Positions 33,157 to 41,877 of a DNA stretch of 51,256 nt are shown one piece after another. This stretch comes from Komagataeibacter saccharivorans. GTDB taxonomy: Bacteria; Pseudomonadota; Alphaproteobacteria; Acetobacterales; Acetobacteraceae. Where the stretch lies: contig NZ_NKTY01000023.1 of assembly GCF_003207825.1 (NCBI RefSeq), positions 1-51,256 on the forward strand, given 5' to 3'. Every line of letters begins with the position of its first letter. Position 1 is the first letter of the stretch. The translations under genes and the position numbers were made by a program. Under the pieces are notes generated by a model. That model searched no databases, was not told the origin of the DNA, and was given only the letters and a program-made list of their open reading frames with translations.

Positions 33157-33453
33157 TCAAAGCCCGGAACGGGGCGGGGACGATGGCGCGGTCAGGCTGG
33201 CTTCAAGATCGGACACGCGCTCTTCCAGCCGGGCGATCTGGCTTTCCATCGTGGCCTGCGCCTGACGGGCGCGGCTGGCGACCTCGCGCACGACTTCGAA
33301 TTCGTCGCGGCGGACAAGGTTCAGGCTGCCAAGTGTTTCATCCACGCGGGCACGGACGATGGCTCCGATTTCCTCACGCACACCGGCCAGCGCCGAGAAC
33401 GCGCCACCGGCCACGCCTGCGAGGTCATCAAGAATGCGGGGCCTGTCGGACAT
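33157..33453 (-). CDS. ubiK: Ubiquinone biosynthesis accessory factor UbiK (BMFP family)
   Basis: A 98-aa protein of the UbiK/YqiC (BMFP) family. The N-terminal amphipathic half is DDLAGVAGGAFSALAGVREEIGAIVRARVDE; the second half is a coiled coil (ESQIARLEERVSDLEASL) that drives trimerisation. UbiK interacts with UbiJ and the soluble Ubi complex and helps ubiquinone synthesis, and also perturbs membranes. It is separated from ybjN by ~150 bp of sequence in which I see nothing. The name follows E. coli; function in this organism is inference. Confidence 0.88.
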   Translation of the reverse strand: MSDRPRILDDLAGVAGGAFSALAGVREEIGAIVRARVDETLGSLNLVRRDEFEVVREVASRARQAQATMESQIARLEERVSDLEASLTAPSSPPRSGL

Positions 33454-33616
33454 AGGGGATACTCCATGACGTTCCGCGCCGTGTCTGTGCCAGACCGCGC
33501 GAAGGGGGAAAGGGCACTACTATAGACACATTGCCGCCTCAGGGCTATCCGCACGATTGTAGCGACCGTACATACGCTGCAACATCAACTTCCATGCGAC
33601 AGGCGGGGTGCGGACA

Positions 33617-34597
33617 GTGATCGTGATTACGGGGGGAGCCGGGTTCATCGGGTCGTGCATGCAGCAGGCCCTGCATGCGCGCGGCATCGAAACGGTGGTG
33701 GTGGACTGGCTGGGCAATGCGGGCAAGTGGCGCAACCTGCGCCATCATGCCCCCGCGCGTATTGTCGCGCCTGAGGCGCTGGACGCATGGCTTGCGACCC
33801 GGCCGGACATTTCCGCCGTCATCCACATGGGCGCGATCAGCGAGACCATGGCCACCGATGGCGATCTGGTATGGCGCACCAATGTGGACCTGTCATGCCG
33901 CCTGCTGGAATGGTGCGCGCGCGAAGGGGTGCGCTTCATCTACGCCTCCTCCGCCGCGACCTATGGCGCGGCGGATACCGAAGACCGGTTCAGTGATGAT
34001 CCGGCGCAGATGGATACGCTCCGGCCGCTGAACCTGTATGGCTGGTCCAAACATGCGTTTGACCAGATTGTACTGCGGCGTCTGGGGCAGGGGGATCTGT
34101 CGGGCCTGTCATGGGCGGGACTGAAGTTCTTCAACGTCTATGGTCCCAACGAGTACCACAAGGGGGCGATGATCTCCGTGGTGAAGGTCAAGTATGACGA
34201 AGCCCGTGCCGGTCAGCCGCTGCGGCTGTTCCGTTCCGACGTGCCGGGCCTTGCCGACGGGGCGCAGGCGCGTGACTTCATCTGGATTGGCGATGTGGTC
34301 GATGTCATGCTGTGGCTGCTGGACCATGCGGGCGTGTGTGGCCTGTTCAACTGTGGCACGGGGGTTGCGCGCACCTATACCGATCTGGCCCATGCGGTGT
34401 GTGATGCGGCAAACGTGCCGCGCCGCATCGAATTCATCGACATGCCCGCAGCCCTGCGCGGGCAGTACCAGTCCTTTACCTGCGCTGACATGCGCAGGCT
34501 GCGCGCGGCAGGCTACACCCGTCCCTTTACCGCGCTGGAAGACGGGGTGCGGCGTTACGTGCAGGACCATCTTGCCGCAGCCGACCCGTACATCTAG
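33617..34597 (+). CDS. hldD: ADP-glyceromanno-heptose 6-epimerase
   Basis: A 326-aa SDR-family epimerase that makes ADP-L-glycero-D-manno-heptose for the lipopolysaccharide core. The NADP-binding GGAGFIGS is at the N-terminus, the catalytic YGWSK (Y-x3-K) in the middle, and the HldD-specific KFFNVYGPNEYHKG follows. I prefer the GTG at 33617 since the GTG at 33608 has no room for its ribosome binding site (AGGCGGGG at 33601-33608 is well spaced for 33617). The next gene, lgt, follows in the same direction after 53 bp. The other hld genes are not in the window. Confidence 0.93.
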   Translation: MIVITGGAGFIGSCMQQALHARGIETVVVDWLGNAGKWRNLRHHAPARIVAPEALDAWLATRPDISAVIHMGAISETMATDGDLVWRTNVDLSCRLLEWCAREGVRFIYASSAATYGAADTEDRFSDDPAQMDTLRPLNLYGWSKHAFDQIVLRRLGQGDLSGLSWAGLKFFNVYGPNEYHKGAMISVVKVKYDEARAGQPLRLFRSDVPGLADGAQARDFIWIGDVVDVMLWLLDHAGVCGLFNCGTGVARTYTDLAHAVCDAANVPRRIEFIDMPAALRGQYQSFTCADMRRLRAAGYTRPFTALEDGVRRYVQDHLAAADPYI

Positions 34598-34650
34598 CCA
34601 TTGCGTCCTGACCGTGACCCCGCGACAACCGTGATAATGAAAGTGGGCCG

Positions 34651-35511
34651 ATGCTGCCTGTCCTGATCTTTCCGCAGTTCGATCCGGTGATGGTCCATTT
34701 CGGGCCGCTCGCCATCCGCTGGTACGCCATGGCCTATATCGTGGCGCTGATCGCGGGCTGGCGGATCGCCCGCAGGCTGGCAGCCCTGCCGCCGCGTGCC
34801 GCCACCGCGCTGCAGGTGGATGATTTCCTGACATGGGCGACCCTTGGCGTGGTGTTGGGCGGGCGGCTGGGCTATATCCTGTTTTACCAGCCCGGCTATT
34901 ACCTTACGCATCCGCTGGCCGTGCTGCAGGTCTGGCACGGCGGCATGTCGTTCCATGGCGGCGCGGCCGGGGTGATTATCGCGCTGATCATGTTTACGCG
35001 GCTTAATGGACTGAGCTTCCTTGCCTTTTCTGACCGGATCACGACCGTCGTGCCCATTGGTCTGGGGCTGGGGCGTATCGCCAATTTCATCAACGGGGAA
35101 TTGTGGGGGCGTCCGGCATCGCCATCGCTGCCATGGGCCATGATCTTTCCCGATGCGGGACCGGAACCGCGCCATCCGTCGGAACTGTACGAAGCCTTTG
35201 CGGAGGGGCTGCTGCTGTTTACCCTGCTGTGGTTTGTCTCCCGCAGCCTGCGGGTGCGCCAGCATCCGGGTTTCGTGGCGGGGCTGTTCCTGTTCGGTTA
35301 TGCGGTAGCGCGCACGGTATGCGAATGTTTCCGTGAGCCGGATGCGTTCATCGGCTTTCTGCCCTTTGGCGTGACAATGGGGCAGGTGCTGTGCGTTCCC
35401 ATGGCCATTGGCGGCGCAGGTCTCATGATCCATGCCTGCATGAGTCCGGCGCGTATATCGGTCATGGCGGAACCGGAAAACGCGGACGGGGATAGCGGAG
35501 CGGCCGGGTGA
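34651..35511 (+). CDS. lgt: Prolipoprotein diacylglyceryl transferase
   Basis: A 286-aa inner-membrane enzyme with about seven hydrophobic segments. It transfers diacylglycerol from phosphatidylglycerol to the lipobox cysteine of prolipoproteins. Signatures are RWYAMAYI, HGGMSFHGGAAG and the Lgt motif GLGRIANFINGELWGRP. The stop overlaps the start (GTGA) of the methyltransferase gene. A lipoprotein substrate is encoded four genes on in the same cluster (37353). Confidence 0.96.
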   Translation: MLPVLIFPQFDPVMVHFGPLAIRWYAMAYIVALIAGWRIARRLAALPPRAATALQVDDFLTWATLGVVLGGRLGYILFYQPGYYLTHPLAVLQVWHGGMSFHGGAAGVIIALIMFTRLNGLSFLAFSDRITTVVPIGLGLGRIANFINGELWGRPASPSLPWAMIFPDAGPEPRHPSELYEAFAEGLLLFTLLWFVSRSLRVRQHPGFVAGLFLFGYAVARTVCECFREPDAFIGFLPFGVTMGQVLCVPMAIGGAGLMIHACMSPARISVMAEPENADGDSGAAG

Positions 35512-36551
35512 GCGGGCCGGGCGAACGTCTGGACCAGTTCATGGGCCGGGCGAATGCCGCCTATTACGCGGGGCGCGACCCGTTTGCAGATTTCATCACG
35601 GCCCCGGAAATATCGCAGATATTCGGGGAACTGCTGGGGGCATGGACGGCGGTGGTCTGGCAGCTTCTGGGCAGCCCCGATCCCTTTGTGCTGGTGGAGG
35701 CCGGTCCCGGTCGTGGTACGCTCATGGCGGACGCGCTGCGCCTGCTGCGCCGTGTCGCCCCCGCCTGCCACGCAGCCGCGCGCATACACCTGATCGAAAC
35801 ATCGCCCCGCCTGCGCGCCCGGCAGCAGCGTGCCCTGCATGGGGCGACGGCTGTTCCGCCATGCTGGCATGACACGATTGCCAGTCTGCCCGATGGCCCG
35901 ATGATCCTGCTGGCCAACGAGTTCCTGGACGCCCTGCCCATTCGCCAGTTCGTAAAACGGGCGGAGGGCTGGAATGAACGTTTCGTGCATGATGGCCGGT
36001 TTCATGAATATCCGGCCTGTCTTCCGCCCGCGCATCCGGCAGTCAGCCGGGTGGCGGGCGCTGGCGACGTGCTGGAAATATGCCAGCCTGCAGTTGCGTT
36101 CATGCAGGCCGTGGTGGCGCGGTTGCAGCACCAGCGGGGTGCCGCGCTGCTGATCGATTACGGGTATGATGCCCCCCTGTGCGGTGACAGCCTTCAGGCC
36201 CTGCGCGATGGGCGACCGGCTGACCCGCTGCGCGATCCCGGCACGGCGGACCTGACGGCGCATGTTGATTTCCGCACCCTTGCACAGGTCGCCAGCGCCG
36301 TGGACGTGTGGGGCAGCGTGACGCAGGGGTATTTCCTGTCCGCGCTGGGGCTGGAGGCACGGGCCGAACAGCTTGCGCGTGCGGCCCCCGCACAGGCTGA
36401 TGAGATCAGGACCGCCGCCGCCCGTCTGGCCGCACCGGGCCATATGGGACGGCTGTTCCGCGTGCTGGGCCTGTCGGTCGGTCTGGGGGGCGACATGCCG
36501 GGATTCGCGGGGCGGCGCGATGGCAACGCAACCGGGAATGAAAGGATATGA
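35508..36551 (+). CDS. NDUFAF7/MidA-type SAM-dependent methyltransferase
   Basis: A 347-aa class I methyltransferase of the NDUFAF7 (MidA, COG1565) family. SAM-binding motif I is VEAGPGRGTLMADALRLL; other family blocks are YYAGRDPFADFITAPEISQIFGE near the N-terminus, LIETSPRLRARQ and LLANEFLDALPIRQF. The mitochondrial homologue dimethylates an arginine of complex I subunit NDUFS2 during assembly, so the same role on NuoD is likely here. It starts with GTG inside the lgt stop and overlaps pgeF by 4 bp, so lgt, this gene and pgeF form one translational unit. Confidence 0.94.
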   Translation: MSGPGERLDQFMGRANAAYYAGRDPFADFITAPEISQIFGELLGAWTAVVWQLLGSPDPFVLVEAGPGRGTLMADALRLLRRVAPACHAAARIHLIETSPRLRARQQRALHGATAVPPCWHDTIASLPDGPMILLANEFLDALPIRQFVKRAEGWNERFVHDGRFHEYPACLPPAHPAVSRVAGAGDVLEICQPAVAFMQAVVARLQHQRGAALLIDYGYDAPLCGDSLQALRDGRPADPLRDPGTADLTAHVDFRTLAQVASAVDVWGSVTQGYFLSALGLEARAEQLARAAPAQADEIRTAAARLAAPGHMGRLFRVLGLSVGLGGDMPGFAGRRDGNATGNERI

Positions 36552-37345
36552 CCATGATCCACCGCGCGATTACGGACGGGGAGGTGGTGCGTGCCCCCAC
36601 TCTTGCGGGGGGCAGGCATGGGTTCTTTACCCGTCAGGGCGGCGTGTCCACGGGGCCGTATGCGACACTGAACTGTTCGACCCGTTCGGCTGATGACCCG
36701 GCGGCCCTGCGCGAAAACCGCTGTCGTGTGGCGGATTATGTGGGTGTGCGGCCTGACTGCCTGCTGGGGCTGACGCAGGTGCATGGCGACCGGACCATTA
36801 CGGTGGAAACCCCGTGGCCCGTCGGGCAGGGACCGGAAGCCGACGCCATGGTTACGAACCGTCCCGGTCTGGCGCTGGGTGTGATTACGGCGGACTGCGC
36901 GCCGGTCCTGTTCAGCAATGCACGGGGCACGGTGGTCGGCGCGGCCCATGCGGGCTGGCGCGGCGCGTGTGGCGGGGTACTGGAATCGGTGGTGGCGGCG
37001 ATGACGGCGCTGGGCTGCCCCGCATCGGATATCCGCGCCGTGGTCGGCCCGTGCATTGCGCCGGAAAGTTACGAGGTCGGGCCGGATATGCGTGATGCGG
37101 TCATGGCGCAGGACGGCACGGCAGCGCCCTTCTTTACGTCCGCCGCACGTGCCGGGCATTTCATGTTCGACCTGCCGGGCTACTGCGTCATGCGTCTTGA
37201 GCGGTGCGGCGTAGGACAGGCGGCTGCGCTGGGACTCGATACCCTGCGGGATGAGGCGCGCTTTTTCAGCCATCGCCGCCGCACGCTGGCTGGTGGTGGC
37301 CCGATCGGGCACCAGATTTCCGTTATCGCCTGTCAGGCGATATAG
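36548..37345 (+). CDS. pgeF: Peptidoglycan editing factor PgeF (laccase-domain, YfiH family)
   Basis: A 265-aa protein of the YfiH/DUF152 family, formerly called polyphenol oxidase. It acts as an amidase that removes incorrectly incorporated amino acids (e.g. serine) from UDP-MurNAc precursors. The zinc-ligand motifs are all present: QVHGD, ITADCAPVLF and AAHAGWRGACGG. The start overlaps the methyltransferase stop by 4 bp (ATGA), and the lipoprotein gene follows after 7 bp. Confidence 0.94.
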   Translation: MTMIHRAITDGEVVRAPTLAGGRHGFFTRQGGVSTGPYATLNCSTRSADDPAALRENRCRVADYVGVRPDCLLGLTQVHGDRTITVETPWPVGQGPEADAMVTNRPGLALGVITADCAPVLFSNARGTVVGAAHAGWRGACGGVLESVVAAMTALGCPASDIRAVVGPCIAPESYEVGPDMRDAVMAQDGTAAPFFTSAARAGHFMFDLPGYCVMRLERCGVGQAAALGLDTLRDEARFFSHRRRTLAGGGPIGHQISVIACQAI

Positions 37346-37352
37346 GGGGATC

Positions 37353-38792
37353 ATGATATCAGTAGCTTCCGCCCGGCGCCTGGTCATGATGTCAGCCGTC
37401 GGCATGCTTTCCGTGCTGGGCGGTTGTGTCCAGATGCCGCATCCCTTCCGGCATGATGGTACGGGCGCCACGGCGCAGGCGCCCACGGCCCGGCTGGCCG
37501 TACCGTTATCCACCGCGTCGGGCACGGATATGGCAGGCGCGCAGCAGTGGCAGCATGCCATGGTCGACGCCATGCTGGCGCAGTCGGTGCCCGCCATGGG
37601 GCAGGCCGTTCATACAGGGGACTGGTGGCTGAAAATGACAGCCACGTTCCATGATAATGCGGTGACACCCGTTTATGCCGTCATCACCCCGAAGGGGGAG
37701 GAGCGTGGCCACCTGAACGGTGCCCCCGTTCCCGCAGTCAGGTGGCAGGCGAAGGACGGGCAGGCCGTAACCCATGCGGCGCAGGAAGCGGCCCCCGGCG
37801 TGGCCGATCTGCTGACCGGCATTCGTGCGGCCCAGATGCAGAAAGATCCCAACAGCCTGAAAAACCGTCCCGCGCATGTTTATTTCGCCGGGGTGCATGA
37901 TGCGCCGGGTGATGGCGATCGTGCCCTGGCGCGTGCCTTCATCGCGGCCTTTCCCGACGCGCAGGAAGATATCCGGCATAGCGCCAGCGGGGCGGACTAC
38001 ACCGTGCGCTGCATGGTGGTGCTGAACAATGCGGTCATGAGTACATCCACCACGCCCCAGCAGCACATCACCCTGACATGGCAGGTGCTGGACGCGCAGG
38101 GCAAGGAAGCGGGGTCCGCCACCCAGATCCACGACATCGCGGCCCATTCACTGGACCGGCAGTGGGGCGATGTCGCCATCGCGGCGGCGGATGAGGCCGC
38201 AGGCGCGGTGCGGCAGATCATCACCCGCTATTCCGGCCGTGCCAATGCACCCCTGCCCGCCGATGGCGCGCTGTCCGCGCATGCTTCCACCACCACTTCC
38301 CAGCCTGTAGCCGGTCCGGCGGCAGGCACGACGAAGGTGCGTGGCGTAGCGGCAAAAGCAGTGCCCGCGGTTGCAGCGGGCGCAATGCCAGTGGTTTCTC
38401 CCACTCCGGTTGCCGCTCAGCCCGCCCCACCTGTCGCGCCGCCATCCAGCACGGCCATGACACCGGAAGCAGGGAAGAATGGGACACATCCGGTGGTCGA
38501 ACGGCCCGTATCGCCCGTAGTCAGCAGCCCGGCTGCGCCATTACCGGTTGCAGCCCCGCCCGTTCCGGTTCAGCCCACGCCCACGCCCACGTCTGTCGCC
38601 AGTCAGCCAGCCCCCATGCCAGCCGCACCGCCTGTTGCAACATCGTCTGCCGTTCCCGCGTCGCCAGCGCCGGTTGCGCAACCCGCACGGCCTGCGCCCT
38701 TTCCCGGCGTTACGCTGCCACCGGCGCGCACGGGTGTGACGGATCGGCAACGAGGGGCAGGCGTGCAGGCTTCGCCCGTCTTAGGCAGGTGA
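37353..38792 (+). CDS. Proline-rich lipoprotein of unknown function
   Basis: A 479-aa protein started at the ATG at 37353 (preceded by GGGGGA). It has a type II signal peptide with lipobox VLGGC (C25), so it is an Lgt substrate and membrane anchored. Residues ~55-300 form a globular part (WWLKMTATFHDNAVTPVYAVI, then VYFAGVHDAPGDGDRALARAF and QHITLTWQVLDAQGK), which I cannot assign to a named family. The last ~170 residues are an Ala/Pro/Val-rich disordered tail that could span the periplasm or contact peptidoglycan. It ends the lgt-pgeF gene run. Confidence 0.8.
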   Translation: MISVASARRLVMMSAVGMLSVLGGCVQMPHPFRHDGTGATAQAPTARLAVPLSTASGTDMAGAQQWQHAMVDAMLAQSVPAMGQAVHTGDWWLKMTATFHDNAVTPVYAVITPKGEERGHLNGAPVPAVRWQAKDGQAVTHAAQEAAPGVADLLTGIRAAQMQKDPNSLKNRPAHVYFAGVHDAPGDGDRALARAFIAAFPDAQEDIRHSASGADYTVRCMVVLNNAVMSTSTTPQQHITLTWQVLDAQGKEAGSATQIHDIAAHSLDRQWGDVAIAAADEAAGAVRQIITRYSGRANAPLPADGALSAHASTTTSQPVAGPAAGTTKVRGVAAKAVPAVAAGAMPVVSPTPVAAQPAPPVAPPSSTAMTPEAGKNGTHPVVERPVSPVVSSPAAPLPVAAPPVPVQPTPTPTSVASQPAPMPAAPPVATSSAVPASPAPVAQPARPAPFPGVTLPPARTGVTDRQRGAGVQASPVLGR

Positions 38793-38891
38793 CAGGGTAT
38801 GTGGCGGTTGTTAGAACGCCGCACATGAATAACAGGGACGGCGGATGACAGCCGTCCCGCCGCCAGTACCGCCGCCCGGGAGCGTCACACG

Positions 38892-39881
38892 ATGAAGATT
38901 GTCGCCTGTAACAGCAACCTGCCTCTTGCAGAGAAAGTCGCGGCGGAACTGGGGATGCCGCTCTGTAACGCAACGGTCCGGCGTTTTGCCGATATGGAAA
39001 TCTTCGTCGAAATCCATGAAAACGTGCGCGGCGAGGACGTTTTTGTCATCCAGAGCACCTGCTCCCCCACCAATGACAACCTGATGGAACTGCTGATCAT
39101 GCTCGACGCGCTGCGTCGTGGCTCGGCACGCCGCATCACGGCGGTCATGCCATATTTCGGTTACGCGCGGCAGGATCGTAAATCCGGTCCCCGCACCCCC
39201 ATCAGCGCCAAGCTGGTCGCCAACATCCTGGTCGAAGCCGGCGCCAACCGCGTGCTGACGATGGACCTGCATGCCATGCAGATTCAGGGCTTCTTCGATA
39301 TCCCGGTCGACAATCTCTATGCCGCCCCCCTGTTCACGCGCGATATTCGCGGCCGCATGAAGATCGACGGTGAACCGCCGCTTCCCTATGACGCACCGCC
39401 GATGGATATTCCCGGTGGGCCGCATAACCTCATGATCGTCTCGCCCGATGTGGGTGGCGTGGTCCGTGCCCGGCAGCTTGCGCAGCGCCTGAACGTCGAT
39501 CTGGCGATCATTGACAAGCGGCGCGAACGCGCTGGCGTGTCGGAAGTCATGAACGTGATCGGTGACGTGCGTGGCCGGTACTGCGTGCTGGTTGACGATA
39601 TCGTGGATAGTGGCGGTTCGCTGTGCAATGCGGCGGAAGCACTGATGAAGCACGGCGCAGCGGCGGTGGAAGCCTATGTGACCCATGGCGTGCTGACCGG
39701 CAGCGCGGTCAGCCGCATCGGCCAGTCGCCGCTGGGCATGCTGACGCTGACGGACAGCATCGTGGCGACGGAAGCCGTGCGGGAATCGTCGAATATCCGC
39801 CAGATCAGCACGGCGGAACTGATTTCGCGCGCCATGCAGGCAATATCGGATGAAAGCTCGGTCTCCTCGCTGTTTGACTAG
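38892..39881 (+). CDS. prs: Ribose-phosphate pyrophosphokinase
   Basis: A 329-aa enzyme making PRPP from ribose 5-phosphate and ATP, needed for purine, pyrimidine, NAD, histidine and tryptophan synthesis. Visible are the ATP flexible region [21 protein letters not shown], the [20 protein letters not shown] block and the PRPP-binding loop [13 protein letters not shown]. It is slightly longer than the typical ~315 aa. It begins a same-strand cluster with the histidine phosphatase, rplY, pth and ychF, an order conserved in many alphaproteobacteria. Confidence 0.96.
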   Translation: MKIVACNSNLPLAEKVAAELGMPLCNATVRRFADMEIFVEIHENVRGEDVFVIQSTCSPTNDNLMELLIMLDALRRGSARRITAVMPYFGYARQDRKSGPRTPISAKLVANILVEAGANRVLTMDLHAMQIQGFFDIPVDNLYAAPLFTRDIRGRMKIDGEPPLPYDAPPMDIPGGPHNLMIVSPDVGGVVRARQLAQRLNVDLAIIDKRRERAGVSEVMNVIGDVRGRYCVLVDDIVDSGGSLCNAAEALMKHGAAAVEAYVTHGVLTGSAVSRIGQSPLGMLTLTDSIVATEAVRESSNIRQISTAELISRAMQAISDESSVSSLFD

Positions 39882-39948
39882 CTCCGGGGATTGACCCTGC
39901 CGCCAGCACGGCGCTACCCCGCAAGGGTGCAGCAAGAAGGAACGCCCC

Positions 39949-40539
39949 ATGACTGACCTGATAACCCGGCCATACTGGTATCTGCGCCACGGGGAAACGG
40001 ACTGGAACGCACAGGGCCGGTCACAGGGGCGTACGGATATTCCGCTCAATGCAACCGGTATCGCGCAGGCGGAGGCGGCGGGCCTGCTGCTGGCGCGTCA
40101 CTGGAACGACCATGCGCCGATCGTGCGGATCGTGGCGTCGCCACTGGTGCGCGCCCGGCGCACGGCGGAAATCGTGGCTGATCAGCTTGCCGCCAACGGC
40201 GCGCCCCGCCTTGAGATCACCCTGGACGACGGACTGCAGGAAGTCTGCTTCGGGGATGAAGAAGGCAAGGCGATGGGGTCATGGTACGATAGCTGGATCG
40301 CCGGCGACTACACGCCCCCCAACGGGGAAAGCTTCAGCGCGCTGCGCACGCGCGCCATCGCCGCCATGAACCGCGCGCTTGAGCCCGATGGCGTGCCGCT
40401 GGTCGTATGTCATGGCGCGATGTTCCGCGCCCTGCGTTCGGCCATGCATCTCAAGCCCAATGTGCGCCTGCCCAACGCCACCCCCATATGGGCCGAACCG
40501 CATGCGGCGACGGGGTGGAGCCTGACGGCGCTGACCTGA
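39949..40539 (+). CDS. Histidine phosphatase family protein
   Basis: A 196-aa protein of the phosphoglycerate mutase-like superfamily. The catalytic RHGETDWN is near residue 13, with a second arginine block SPLVRARRTAEIV and the second catalytic histidine in VVCHGAMFRALR. It probably removes a phosphate from a small molecule; the substrate is unknown. It lies between prs and rplY with ~70 and ~115 bp on either side. Cytoplasmic. Confidence 0.93.
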   Translation: MTDLITRPYWYLRHGETDWNAQGRSQGRTDIPLNATGIAQAEAAGLLLARHWNDHAPIVRIVASPLVRARRTAEIVADQLAANGAPRLEITLDDGLQEVCFGDEEGKAMGSWYDSWIAGDYTPPNGESFSALRTRAIAAMNRALEPDGVPLVVCHGAMFRALRSAMHLKPNVRLPNATPIWAEPHAATGWSLTALT

Positions 40540-40653
40540 AAACCATGGGCTGCGGGCCTGTGGTGATTGCATCGGGCGCGGTTTTCCGTTAAAGGCCGCG
40601 CACGCGCTGGCACCCCTGGAGGCCTGCGCGCTTGTGTTTCAGGAGCAGAACAA

Positions 40654-41265
40654 GTGACCAAATTCACGAAAATCGAAGTCTCTTCGCGCGCGAAGGCTGG
40701 TAAGGGGGCAGCGCGTGCGACGAGGCGTGCCGGCCATGTGCCCGGCGTTATCTATGGCGGCGGCCAGGAACCCACCCTGATCGCGCTTGACCCCCGTATC
40801 GTGCAGCGTGAACTGCACAAGTCCGGCTGGCGTTCGCGCATCTATGACATCTCCGTTGAAGGTGGCGCATCCGTGCACGCCCTGCTGCGCGAGATCCAGC
40901 TTCACCCCGTGTCCGACATGCCGATCCATGTTGACTACCAGCGCCTTGCCGCCGGTCACAAGGTGCATGTGGAAGTCGAAGTCCGCTTCACGGGTGAAGA
41001 AGTGGCCCCCGGCATCAAGCGCGGTGGCGTGCTGAACATCGTCCGTCATACCGTTGACGTGGTGGTTGATCCGGCCAACATCCCGGAATACTTCACCGCT
41101 GACCTGTCCCAGCTCGACTTCCACGACAACGTGCGCTGGGAAGACCTGAAGGGCACGGAAAACGTGGCCCCCGTGCTGCAGGACAACAACTTCGTCATCG
41201 CCAACGTTGCGCCGCCGAGCGTTGATGATGACGCGGCTGAAGAAACGGCAGAAGCCGAAGCCTGA
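40654..41265 (+). CDS. rplY: 50S ribosomal protein L25 / general stress protein Ctc
   Basis: A 203-aa long-form L25 (Ctc/TL5), which binds 5S rRNA. The start is the GTG at 40654 with AGGAG 8 bp ahead. The N-terminal L25 domain begins with [25 protein letters not shown], and the C-terminal beta domain includes [21 protein letters not shown]. The acidic tail [13 protein letters not shown] is usual. pth follows after 33 bp, the standard rplY-pth pair. Confidence 0.96.
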   Translation: MTKFTKIEVSSRAKAGKGAARATRRAGHVPGVIYGGGQEPTLIALDPRIVQRELHKSGWRSRIYDISVEGGASVHALLREIQLHPVSDMPIHVDYQRLAAGHKVHVEVEVRFTGEEVAPGIKRGGVLNIVRHTVDVVVDPANIPEYFTADLSQLDFHDNVRWEDLKGTENVAPVLQDNNFVIANVAPPSVDDDAAEETAEAEA

Positions 41266-41298
41266 TCCCCGCGCCACGAACACGACAGGAGAAATACG

Positions 41299-41871
41299 AT
41301 GCTGCTCTGGACCGGTCTTGGTAATCCCGAGACGGGGATGAGCCGGAATCGTCACAATGTCGGGTTCATGGCGGTGGACCGGATTGCCGACCGCCACGGG
41401 TTTTCCCCGTGGCGGAAGCGCTTCCGGGGCGAGGTGGCCGAAGGCATGGTGGGCCGGCACAAGGTGCTGCTGCTCAAGCCCATGACCTACATGAACCTCT
41501 CGGGGGAGAGCGTTCAGCAGGCTGCCGCCTTCTATAAACTACCCGCCGAATCCATCACGGCATTTCATGATGAACTTGACCTTGAACCCGGTCGCATCCG
41601 CGTAAAGCGTGGCGGCGGGGCGGCAGGGCATAACGGCCTGCGGTCGATGGACCGTATGCTGGGTACGAAAGAATACTGGCGCGTGCGGCTTGGCATCGGA
41701 CATCCCGGCAGCCGTGAACGCGTGACGGGCCATGTGCTGGGTGATTTTTCCCGCACGGACCGCGAGTGGCTGGACCCGATGCTGGACACGCTGGCTGATG
41801 AAGCCGCGCTGCTGGCGGACGGGAAGCCGGAACTGTTCATGACAAGAATGGCCGCGCAGGCCGGGGAGTAA
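41299..41871 (+). CDS. pth: Peptidyl-tRNA hydrolase
   Basis: A 190-aa enzyme that frees tRNA from peptidyl-tRNA dropped by ribosomes. Catalytic and binding motifs are WTGLGNPETG, RHNVGF with the catalytic histidine, TYMNLSG, FHDELDLEPG and GGGAAGHNGLRS. It is complete and has an AGGAG site ahead of the ATG. ychF starts 6 bp after its stop. Confidence 0.97.
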   Translation: MLLWTGLGNPETGMSRNRHNVGFMAVDRIADRHGFSPWRKRFRGEVAEGMVGRHKVLLLKPMTYMNLSGESVQQAAAFYKLPAESITAFHDELDLEPGRIRVKRGGGAAGHNGLRSMDRMLGTKEYWRVRLGIGHPGSRERVTGHVLGDFSRTDREWLDPMLDTLADEAALLADGKPELFMTRMAAQAGE

Positions 41872-41877
41872 GGGCGT

